Part shown: in pieces, positions 8,010 through 14,282 of the stretch
How positions within the stretch are numbered: position 1 is the first letter of the stretch
Layout of the letters: the number at the start of each line of letters is the position of its first letter
Source of the DNA: Clostridia bacterium
GTDB taxonomy: Bacteria; Bacillota; Clostridia; Oscillospirales; Ruminococcaceae
Assembly (NCBI GenBank): GCA_021152595.1
Contig: JAGKVC010000015.1
Span: 1 to 28,913 of the forward strand
DNA length: 28,913 bases
Direction of reading: 5' to 3'
Program-made: the position numbers and the translations under genes
The notes under the pieces: model-generated
What the model was told of the DNA's origin: nothing
The model's database searches: none
What the model saw: the letters and a program-made list of their open reading frames with translations, nothing else

Positions 8010-9233
8010 TTATGCAGGCTGTTCTTCGGCAGGCTGTTTCTCTGCCGGCGCTTCGGGGATTTCGTCCGGTGTCTCAGCAGGTGCTTCCGTCTCAGGCGCT
8101 TCCGGCTGTTCGGTATCGGGTTCCGCCTCCGGATTTTCTGCGAATTCCTCCGGCGCTTCTGCTGCCGGTTCCGCATCCGCCGGAATTGCATCATCCGACT
8201 GCTTCGGGGTGTATGCCGGTGCAGGCAGCGAGATCAGCGGATCGCCCTCCTGCGAGAAATCCTTGAAGCAGAGGTTCAGATCGACATCGCCCGAAATGCC
8301 TGCGACCGTTCCTGTGCAGCTATACTGCCACATATCGTAATCATAGATATAGGTCGGACCGTCGCCGTATTCCGCGAGCCAGAACGGAATGCCGTTCAGA
8401 CGCGGCAGATCGAGCTTGAACAGGGAAGTGCGCTTGTTCTGATAGACCATTGTGCGGTAGCCGAAGGATTCCATATTCTGGCAGAACGCGAGAACACAGT
8501 CTGTCAGCACATCGACGGGGACATTATCCGTGCGCGCACCCTCATCATCGTGGAAGATCAGCTCCCAGTCATATGCGACGGGGAAATCGAGATCACAGCC
8601 CTCGAGCTGCTCAGCGGTAAGGATTGCCTCCTCGACTGCCTCCTCCTCCGAGATCGCCTGCGAGAAGAAATATGCACCGACCATCAGTCCGGCGCTCTTC
8701 GCAGCGCGGTAATATTCGCGGAATTGCGTATCTTTTGCGAGTTTGCCCGTCCCGACGCCGTAGCCGCGGTATCCGACGCGCAGCATCACAAAGTCGATGC
8801 CGTCCGCTTTGATCGCCGCCCAGTCGGTCACGGTGTTGTGTGCAGAAATGTCGATGCCGGTCAGCGCATTGAGATTGCCCGCTGCATCAAAGGAGAGCAC
8901 TCTGCCCTGATCCGTTTCGACCATATTTTCAACCGGATGCGATGAGAGGGGAACATCTGCCAGCACCGGCAGCCAGATCTGCCCGTAGGTATTGTCGCTG
9001 AGCAGGATTTTGTGTCCGCGCCGCTCATAAAAATGATCGACCTCGACCGGCTCATAGGTGCGCGGCGGTACGTCGATCAGCTCGGGATCCTCGCCCTGCC
9101 GCTGCATGTATTCGCGCATGGATGTGATCATATGCCGCTGCTTCAATGCGACGGCGCCGAGTACGGCTGTGGAAGCCATCAGTCCGGCGCCCATCACGCC
9201 GAAGATTGCTGCAAGTACGTGTTTACGTGCCAT
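8010..9233 (-). CDS. Membrane-anchored GH25 muramidase (lysozyme-like)
   Basis: The 407-aa protein starts with a short basic end and one membrane helix (about 6-30, no obvious cleavage site), so it is probably anchored with the enzyme outside. The GH25 domain spans about 124-325: GIDISAHN (Asp128), FVMLRVGYRGYG, and PVAYDWEL with Asp222 and Glu224 as the expected catalytic pair, then FWLAEYG and MWQYS. The enzyme would cut the MurNAc-GlcNAc bond of peptidoglycan. The last 65 residues are a disordered Pro/Glu/Ala tail, possibly a wall-spanning spacer. I chose the ATG at 9233 (MARKHVLA) because of GGAG nine bases upstream; the frame extends to 9272 without a ribosome binding site. Confidence 0.92.
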   Translation of the reverse strand: MARKHVLAAIFGVMGAGLMASTAVLGAVALKQRHMITSMREYMQRQGEDPELIDVPPRTYEPVEVDHFYERRGHKILLSDNTYGQIWLPVLADVPLSSHPVENMVETDQGRVLSFDAAGNLNALTGIDISAHNTVTDWAAIKADGIDFVMLRVGYRGYGVGTGKLAKDTQFREYYRAAKSAGLMVGAYFFSQAISEEEAVEEAILTAEQLEGCDLDFPVAYDWELIFHDDEGARTDNVPVDVLTDCVLAFCQNMESFGYRTMVYQNKRTSLFKLDLPRLNGIPFWLAEYGDGPTYIYDYDMWQYSCTGTVAGISGDVDLNLCFKDFSQEGDPLISLPAPAYTPKQSDDAIPADAEPAAEAPEEFAENPEAEPDTEQPEAPETEAPAETPDEIPEAPAEKQPAEEQPA

Positions 9234-9281
9234 GATATAACTCCGTTTCTGCGGTTCGACAATATTCGACACCGCACCGTT

Positions 9282-9310
9282 ATTATATCATATTTTATGA
9301 AGGCACGCAA
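9282..9310 (-). promoter_or_regulatory. Sigma-A promoter of the GH25 gene
   Basis: On the minus strand TTGCGT (9305-9310), a 17-base spacer and TATAAT (9282-9287) precede the gene. The transcript would begin with a bulged hairpin (GCGGTgTCGA pairing with TCGAACCGC) near its 5' end. Confidence 0.75.
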
Positions 9311-9406
9311 GGGAATCTCTCCGGTCTTCAAAAAATCATAAGGAATCCGAAAGAAATTGCAAATAAGAAATCATAAATATGGTATGTGCGGACCATGAAA
9401 CCGGAT

Positions 9407-10282
9407 TCAGGGCTTGCGTTTGTCGCCGAAATAGAAGACGGTAAGCAGTCCCGGACCGCAGTGTGCGCCGATGATGATGCCGAGGCTGAGAATGTCGATT
9501 TTGCCGAGCGTCGGATAGGCTTTGCGCAGCTCATCGCGCAGCCATTCCGCATCCGCTTTGCAGTCTGCGTGATTGATGATGATATGCATGCCGTTGGGCG
9601 CTGTCAGGTCGCGCTTCACACCCTCGAGCAGCGTTTTCAGTGCAGCTTTTCTGCCGCGAACCTTTGCGCTGACCGTCAGCTTGCCGTCGTCGGGGACATA
9701 CAGGACAGGCTTGATCGAAAGCATTGAGCCGATCATCGCGGATGCATTCGAGACTCTGCCGCCGCGCTTGAGATAATTCAGATCATCGACGGTGAAGCGG
9801 TGCATGATGTGCAGCTTGTGCGCCTCTGCCCATTCGACAACCTCCGAAAAGGATGCGCCCTGCTCCATGCGGCTGACGCATTCCGTCACAAGCAGACCGA
9901 GACCGCCGGAAATGCACCGCGTATCCATGAGATAAAGCTCCTGCTCCGGAAATTCCGCACGGACTCTCTCTGCGGCACGGTGCGACGCCTGATAGGAGCT
10001 GGACATCTCCTTTGACATATCCAGATAGAGGACGTTTTTGCCCTGCTGCAATAATCCGCGGAAGAAATCTGCATAGGTTTCCTCATTGATCATGGATGTG
10101 GAATAGACTGTGCCGCTGCGCATATCCTGATAGGCTTTGCTGCGCGTTTCCTCCTTGCAGTCGTCCTCATAGACATCCATGCCGATCGAATAGGTATAGC
10201 GGATCAGCGGAATCTGATGCTCGCTGAAAAATGTATCGGGGAGATCCGCGGTCGATGCCGCTGCAATGATGTAATCTGCCAT
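9407..10282 (-). CDS. DegV family fatty-acid-binding protein
   Basis: This 291-aa protein shows the DegV layout: N-terminal TADLPDTFF and IRYTYSIGMDVYEDD, GTVYSTSMINEETY (about 55-70), then LYLDMSKEMSSSYQASH and MDTRCISGGLGLLV, with HRFTVDDLNYLKRGGRVS in the C-terminal half. DegV/FakB proteins bind a fatty acid so that the kinase FakA can phosphorylate it for phospholipid synthesis; no FakA is encoded here, so the exact role is open. The ATG at 10282 (MADYIIAAAS) has AAAGGAG seven bases upstream. The frame reaches to 10426, through the promoter and a repeat element, and that part is not coding. It is monocistronic by appearance. Confidence 0.92.
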   Translation of the reverse strand: MADYIIAAASTADLPDTFFSEHQIPLIRYTYSIGMDVYEDDCKEETRSKAYQDMRSGTVYSTSMINEETYADFFRGLLQQGKNVLYLDMSKEMSSSYQASHRAAERVRAEFPEQELYLMDTRCISGGLGLLVTECVSRMEQGASFSEVVEWAEAHKLHIMHRFTVDDLNYLKRGGRVSNASAMIGSMLSIKPVLYVPDDGKLTVSAKVRGRKAALKTLLEGVKRDLTAPNGMHIIINHADCKADAEWLRDELRKAYPTLGKIDILSLGIIIGAHCGPGLLTVFYFGDKRKP

Positions 10283-10331
10283 GAGAAGCTCCTTTCTCTG
10301 CCCTTGCGGCAGTCCGTGATGTATACACATT

Positions 10332-10362
10332 ATTATAGCACAATCTGATGCAAAAAGCAAGC
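10332..10362 (-). promoter_or_regulatory. Promoter of the DegV gene, with the shared GCTTGCTTTTTGCATC box
   Basis: On the minus strand TTGCTT (10355-10360), a 17-base spacer and TATAAT (10332-10337). The block GATGCAAAAAGCAAGC (plus strand 10347-10362) is identical to one at the promoter at 28569-28599, and the TAGCA next to the -10 box is shared too. The leader contains a CTGCC/GGCAG hairpin before the AAAGGAG. Confidence 0.8.
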
Positions 10363-10372
10363 AATCTGTCAG

Positions 10373-10508
10373 GAAAGGAGGAGGGAGCAGTGAGGAGTGA
10401 GGAGATGCGGTATGCGCTGCGCGCATGGATTTTGAAACGCGGCTTTATTCCAGATTTTCTGCGAAGCAGACACAACATCTTCTCACTGCTATCTTCTCAC
10501 TTCTAACT
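10373..10508 (+). repeat. GTGAGAAG-type intergenic repeat, copy B
   Basis: Purine-rich left arm (GTGAGGAGTGAGGAGATGCGG), hairpin ATGCGC-TGC-GCGCAT (10412-10426), a second hairpin TCTGC-GAA-GCAGA (10458-10470), then a pyrimidine-rich right arm (CTTCTCACTGC, CTTCTCACTTC). The order and several exact blocks match copy C at 14105-14215. It fills most of the 306-base gap between the DegV promoter and the next promoter at 10521. No gene is seen in it. Confidence 0.75.
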
Positions 10509-10520
10509 TTGCCTGCGGGC

Positions 10521-10549
10521 TTGACTTTCGTGCTGGATACTGGTATAAT
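10521..10549 (+). promoter_or_regulatory. Sigma-A promoter of the tsaE-tsaB-rpiB gene run
   Basis: TTGACT (10521-10526), a 17-base spacer and a perfect TATAAT (10544-10549) lie about 40 bases before the first gene of the run. Confidence 0.88.
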
Positions 10550-10588
10550 AATTATGTATGGGAAATTGCCGGAAAGGAGGGACTGCCG

Positions 10589-11314
10589 GTGAAACTGACA
10601 ACGGAAATGCTCCGGACAGAGCTGTTTTCCGAGGTGCTTGCCGCGAAGGATCAGGGCTTTACCATGACCAAAGAGCTGGGCGTGATCGAATTCCGGACCG
10701 ATGCGGACGGGAATCCGATTCAGGATATGAACCGGACTGCGCGCGGGGAGATCGCACAGAATGCTGCCGAAGTCCGGAAACTCGCGGAGCTGTATCCCGA
10801 TATGAAGGTGACCTATCCGCAGACGGTCGTCTCCGAGAAAACGATCCGGACGGATGATACGGAGCAGCATTTCAAAGCGACGCGCACCGATGCGGTGATC
10901 TGTGTGCCGGAATCCTTTGTGCAGGTGCATACCGGAACCGCCTTCCGGCAGCTTGTGCAGAATGAATGGACATTGCAGTTCACCGATCTGGCAAATCAGA
11001 TCGCAAAGCGGCTGCGAAAGCATGAGATGCGCACCGCAAAGCTCTTCGGCGAGAATCCCGAGGCGGCTGCGGCGGTTATCCGCGTGACGGAGGAGACGGT
11101 CGAATCCGAAATCTGGACGCTGCTGCTCTCGCACTGCGGCTTCTATCCGCTGCAATGGGACGGCGAGATCTGCGGCATGGCAATCCTGCTTGCAGAGCGG
11201 CTGAAAGAAGCACTCGCGGAGGACTGCGGCAGTATGCTCGAAACAACTGTCCGGCGGTACGCGAAGGAGAAATACTGCACCGTTACCGTGTATTATTCTA
11301 TCAAACAGGACTGA
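10589..11314 (+). CDS. Unknown protein, 241 aa, first gene of the tsaE-tsaB run
   Basis: I do not recognise this family. It starts with GTG at 10589 with AAAGGAGG eight bases upstream and follows a strong promoter. The protein is soluble, with no signal peptide or membrane segment. It is mixed alpha/beta: an N-terminal part with FRTDADGNPIQDMNRTARGEIAQNA, a helical middle (LANQIAKRLRKHEMRTAKLFGENPEAAAAVI), a segment VESEIWTLLLSHCGFYPLQWDGEICGMAILLAERL, and a C-terminal beta strand CTVTVYYSIKQD. The gap to tsaE is only four bases, so the two are probably co-transcribed; a link to tRNA modification is only an inference from position. Confidence 0.85.
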   Translation: MKLTTEMLRTELFSEVLAAKDQGFTMTKELGVIEFRTDADGNPIQDMNRTARGEIAQNAAEVRKLAELYPDMKVTYPQTVVSEKTIRTDDTEQHFKATRTDAVICVPESFVQVHTGTAFRQLVQNEWTLQFTDLANQIAKRLRKHEMRTAKLFGENPEAAAAVIRVTEETVESEIWTLLLSHCGFYPLQWDGEICGMAILLAERLKEALAEDCGSMLETTVRRYAKEKYCTVTVYYSIKQD

Positions 11315-11318
11315 TATC

Positions 11319-11765
11319 ATGTTATCATATACCACGCATTCACCGGCAGAGACGCATGCGCTCGCAAAATGCATCGGCGCTGCCGTAAAGCCCGGCACAT
11401 GCATCGCGTTTTTCGCAGGCATGGGTGCCGGCAAGACAACCTTCACGCGCGGACTTGCGGAGGGAATCGGTCTGCCTGATCTGGTCAGCTCGCCGACCTT
11501 TGCCCTTGTCAATGAGTATCATGCGGCAGGCTGCACTTCGGTCTACCACTTCGATATGTACCGCGTGACATCGCCCGAGGCGCTGGAAACAACCGGCTTC
11601 TGGGACTATCCGCTTGAGGATTCGGTCTTTGTGATCGAATGGGCAGAGAATATCGCGGAGGAGCTGCCGGAGCCGCTGGTCAGAATCACGATCACCGGAA
11701 ACGGCGAGCAGCCGCGTCAGATCACAATCGAAGGGGAGGAGCAGCTCAATGATTTTGGCGGTTGA
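11319..11765 (+). CDS. tsaE: tRNA threonylcarbamoyladenosine biosynthesis ATPase TsaE
   Basis: The 148-aa protein has the size and motifs of TsaE (YjeE/YdiB). Walker A is GMGAGKTT (34-41), followed by FTRGLAEGIGLPDLVSSPTFALVNEY and HFDMYR around 78-82, both typical of the family. TsaE is the ATPase that drives the TsaB-TsaD-TsaE complex making t6A37 in ANN-decoding tRNAs. The last codons overlap tsaB by 17 bases, which fits coupled translation; GGGGAGGAG inside the tsaE end is the ribosome binding site of tsaB. Confidence 0.95.
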   Translation: MLSYTTHSPAETHALAKCIGAAVKPGTCIAFFAGMGAGKTTFTRGLAEGIGLPDLVSSPTFALVNEYHAAGCTSVYHFDMYRVTSPEALETTGFWDYPLEDSVFVIEWAENIAEELPEPLVRITITGNGEQPRQITIEGEEQLNDFGG

Positions 11766-12399
11766 TACATCCGGCAGAACAGCATCCTGTGCGGTCGCTG
11801 AAAACGGCGTGCTGCTGGGATACCGCATGCTCTATACACAGCGCGCACATTCGCAGATTCTGCTGCCGATGGTCAAGGATCTGCTTGCGGAGACCGGACA
11901 TACCGTGCAGGATGTCGATCTCTTTGCCGCGGCGAACGGTCCGGGCTCCTATACCGGTCTGCGGATCGGCATTGCGGCGATGCAGGCGCTCGGATTCGCA
12001 GGCGGAAAGCAATGCGCAGGCATCTCCTCGCTCGAGGGGCTTGCGTGGAATCTCTGCGGCAGAAGCGGCATCCTCTGCGCATGCCTTGCAGCGCGCAAGG
12101 ACCTCTGCTACTGTGCATTCTTTGAGGGCTACGGCGTGAGTGTCCGGAGACTGACAGAGGACAAGGTGCTGCCTGCCGAGGAAATCGCCGCACAGATCGC
12201 TGCATACAAAGTGCCGGTCATGGTGATCGGGGACGGGCTTGCAATCCTGAAGCAGTATGCGCCTGCGGATTATCTTGCTGCGCCGATGCATCTTTGCAAT
12301 CAGTCGGCGTGCGGCATTGCGATGGCGGCAATGCATACGGAACCGGTCTCGCCCGACAAGCTGACTGTCAGCTATTTGCAGGCGGTCAAGATCGGATAA
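11749..12399 (+). CDS. tsaB: tRNA threonylcarbamoyladenosine biosynthesis protein TsaB
   Basis: The 216-aa protein begins MILAVDTSGRTASCAV and has the family signature NGPGSYTGLRIG (63-74) of the ASKHA fold. TsaB is the non-catalytic partner that scaffolds TsaD, forming part of the t6A synthase. Gene order tsaE-tsaB is common in Firmicutes, where rimI and tsaD often follow; here rpiB follows instead, so tsaD must lie elsewhere. It overlaps tsaE by 17 bases. Confidence 0.94.
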   Translation: MILAVDTSGRTASCAVAENGVLLGYRMLYTQRAHSQILLPMVKDLLAETGHTVQDVDLFAAANGPGSYTGLRIGIAAMQALGFAGGKQCAGISSLEGLAWNLCGRSGILCACLAARKDLCYCAFFEGYGVSVRRLTEDKVLPAEEIAAQIAAYKVPVMVIGDGLAILKQYAPADYLAAPMHLCNQSACGIAMAAMHTEPVSPDKLTVSYLQAVKIG

Positions 12400-12426
12400 C
12401 AAATCTACAGAAACGGAGTGATTGAA

Positions 12427-12858
12427 ATGATCGCAATCGGAAGCGACCACGCTGCGGCATCGCTGCGGCATATTGTCAAGGAATATCTCGAGGATCAGGA
12501 GATCCCCTATATCGACTGCGGAACCGACGAATCCCCGAGCGACTATCCTGTTATCGCAAAGGAAGTCTGCAAAAAGATTCAGTCCGGTGAAGCGGATACC
12601 GGCATTCTGCTCTGCGGCACCGGCATCGGCATGTGTATGACCGCAAACAAGATGAAGGGCATCCGCGCGGCTGTCTGCTCGGAGACCTACAGCGCAAAGT
12701 TTACCCGTCTGCACAATGACGCGAATGTCCTCTGCATGGGTGAGCGCGTTGTCGGCTCGGGACTTGCAAAGGAAATCCTCGATGCGTTCCTGTTCACAGA
12801 GTTTGAGGGCGGCAGACATCAGCGCAGAGTTGATATGATCATGGAGCTGGAGAAATAA
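12427..12858 (+). CDS. rpiB: Ribose-5-phosphate isomerase B (RpiB/LacAB family)
   Basis: The 143-aa protein matches RpiB, which interconverts ribose 5-phosphate and ribulose 5-phosphate in the pentose phosphate pathway. Motifs are IGSDHAAASLRH at the start, DCGTDESPSDYP, the phosphate-binding CGTGIGMCMTANK (active-site Cys in LLCGTG), and HNDANVLCMGERVVG. A sugar-phosphate isomerase with another substrate (LacAB-like, allose) cannot be excluded. I prefer ATG at 12427 because GGAG lies eight bases upstream; a GTG at 12418 would overlap that site. It lies 27 bases after tsaB. Confidence 0.93.
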   Translation: MIAIGSDHAAASLRHIVKEYLEDQEIPYIDCGTDESPSDYPVIAKEVCKKIQSGEADTGILLCGTGIGMCMTANKMKGIRAAVCSETYSAKFTRLHNDANVLCMGERVVGSGLAKEILDAFLFTEFEGGRHQRRVDMIMELEK

Positions 12859-12897
12859 GCGGCTGCACAGAACATAATGTAAAAAGGAACTGAGTGA

Positions 12898-13218
12898 ATG
12901 TCCGTAACGCTTGGTATCAAAGATCCCGTAACCGGTGCTTATGACGATATGCCTGTATCGGTTCAAAGCACATGGCGCGAGGTCTGGGAACCGGCGATCG
13001 AAGCGATGCATCTGCACTATCTTGCGCAGTATGCGATCTCGGCTGCTGCGCTTCCGGAACTCATGGAGGAATTCCGGAAGGTGCAGGAATATGTCCGCAC
13101 GCACGATGTACCGGAAAGCGATAAAAGCTATGTCATCGAACGAATTGACGATATCCTTGAACATATTGAGGATTTCCGCAACCAGTTTCCGGATGCAGAG
13201 CTGATGTATCTGGGATAA
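12898..13218 (+). CDS. Unknown small protein, 106 aa
   Basis: I do not recognise this family. It starts at ATG 12898 with AAAGGAA about nine bases upstream, 39 bases after rpiB, so it is probably in the same transcript. It begins MSVTLGIKDPVTGAYDDMPVSV, has a Trp-rich region (STWREVWEPAIEAMHLHYL) and a helical acidic C-terminal half (VIERIDDILEHIEDFRNQFPDAEL). No membrane helix or signal is visible. A small soluble helical protein of this sort could be an immunity or adaptor protein, but nothing here shows it. Confidence 0.75.
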   Translation: MSVTLGIKDPVTGAYDDMPVSVQSTWREVWEPAIEAMHLHYLAQYAISAAALPELMEEFRKVQEYVRTHDVPESDKSYVIERIDDILEHIEDFRNQFPDAELMYLG

Positions 13219-13232
13219 CAGAAGGAGAAAAG

Positions 13233-13330
13233 ATGATGCCGCGAGGTAACTGCCCGATGCAGGACTGACAGCACTGTATCGGGAATCAAAGCTGTCAGAC
13301 TGCGCTTTCATATCAATTTCAATATGAAAA
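13233..13330 (+). promoter_or_regulatory. Structured leader before the methyltransferase, with an 11-codon ORF
   Basis: A strong AGAAGGAGA precedes a tiny frame (13233-13268, MMPRGNCPMQD). Its stop codon lies inside the left arm of an 8-bp inverted repeat (CTGACAGC 13265-13272 with GCTGTCAG 13291-13298). A second one (TTTCATAT 13306-13313 with ATATGAAA 13322-13329) abuts AAAAGGAGC, the ribosome binding site of the methyltransferase. This layout resembles a small translated leader or RBS-masking hairpin, but the tiny frame could be chance. Confidence 0.35.
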
Positions 13331-13342
13331 GGAGCAGTTCTT

Positions 13343-14116
13343 ATGAATTTGGATGAACAAAAAGCGATCTGGCAGGCGGTCGAACGCCGCGCCAAAATTA
13401 AGGGCTGGGATTTCAGCGAAATCGAAGGCAAATGGCAGGACGGCGACGATCTGCTGCCGTGGGATTTTGCAGCGCTGGTGCAGCAGTACCGGCACGACGA
13501 TCAGCATTTGCTTGATATGGATACGGGCGGCGGTGAATTTCTGCTGTCGCTTGGGCATCCCTTTGAGCGGACTGCCGCAACAGAGGGATGGGCGCCGAAT
13601 ACTGCGCTTTGCAGTGAGCGTCTGCTGCCGCTCGGGATCGACTTCCGCGAGATGCGCGATCCGAAAGCAATGCCCTTTGCCGATGCGTCCTTCGATCTGG
13701 TGCTGAACCGGCACGGCGCATACGATGCGGCAGAGCTTTGGCGTGTGCTGAAGCCGGGCGGCATCTTCCTGACACAGCAGGTCGGCGCGGAAAATGACCG
13801 TGAACTGGTCACACGGCTGCTGCCGGATGCAGAACCGCCGTTTCCGGAGCAGCAGCTAGAGATTCAGCTTGCACGGTTCCGTGAAGCGGGCTTTGAGATC
13901 CTTGAAAAAGATGAGGCATACAGACCGATCCGCTTTTATGATACGGCGGCGCTGATCTGGTTTACCAAAGTAATAGAATGGGAATTTACCGGTTTTTCGG
14001 TTGATCGCTGTTTCCCGCAGTTGGTGAAAACAGAAGCAGAGATCAAAGAGAAGGGTGCGGTCTGCGGCAGCATCCATAGATATTATTTCGCGGCGCGAAA
14101 ATCAAGTGAGAAGTGA
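13343..14116 (+). CDS. Class I SAM-dependent methyltransferase
   Basis: The 257-aa protein has a Rossmann methyltransferase core: motif I LLDMDTGGGEFLLSL (about 56-70, a slightly unusual TGGGEFL), PFADASFDLVLNRHGAY (about 111-127) and LWRVLKPGGIFLTQQVG (about 132-148). This resembles the Methyltransf_11 / UbiE-like group acting on small molecules. The C-terminal part (YDTAALIWFTKVIEWEFTGFS) is also usual for such enzymes. The substrate is unknown. AAAAGGAGC precedes the ATG. The last codons and the stop are made by the left end of repeat copy C, so the C-terminal SSEK may be derived from the repeat. Confidence 0.88.
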   Translation: MNLDEQKAIWQAVERRAKIKGWDFSEIEGKWQDGDDLLPWDFAALVQQYRHDDQHLLDMDTGGGEFLLSLGHPFERTAATEGWAPNTALCSERLLPLGIDFREMRDPKAMPFADASFDLVLNRHGAYDAAELWRVLKPGGIFLTQQVGAENDRELVTRLLPDAEPPFPEQQLEIQLARFREAGFEILEKDEAYRPIRFYDTAALIWFTKVIEWEFTGFSVDRCFPQLVKTEAEIKEKGAVCGSIHRYYFAARKSSEK

Positions 14117-14215
14117 GGAATGAGAAGTGAGGAGATGCGGTGTGCGCTGCGCGCACCATTTATAAATCCGTCCGCGTCAGCGGACACCTTAACTCCTAAC
14201 TCCTATCTCCTCACT
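14105..14215 (+). repeat. GTGAGAAG-type intergenic repeat, copy C (most complete)
   Basis: The left arm has three GTGAG units (14105-14135), then hairpin GTGCGC-TGC-GCGCAC (14142-14156), a linker ATTTATAAATCC, hairpin GTCCGC-GTCA-GCGGAC (14170-14185), and a pyrimidine right arm ending TCTCCTCAC (14206-14214) that pairs exactly with GTGAGGAGA (14127-14135). It could fold as one long cruciform. It fills the space between the methyltransferase and the GH26 gene together with a small GCCGG-AAGAA-CCGGC hairpin (about 14229-14243). No transposase is nearby. Confidence 0.8.
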
Positions 14216-14282
14216 ACTAGGTTATAAGGCCGGAAGAACCGGCTTTGAACAAATATATATTATATTAAAGGGGTTACCAAAG

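Noticed and set aside
8010..8945. Plus-strand frame opposite the GH25 gene
   Set aside because: Cys/Arg/Phe-rich shadow of the Pro/Glu-rich tail and the GH25 domain.
11746..13431. 561-aa minus-strand frame opposite tsaB and rpiB
   Set aside because: It covers three plus-strand genes with clear motifs and has no ribosome binding site.
14240..14275. Promoter in the AT-rich stretch before the GH26 gene
   Set aside because: TATATT-like boxes are present but no -35 at a proper distance; left uncalled.
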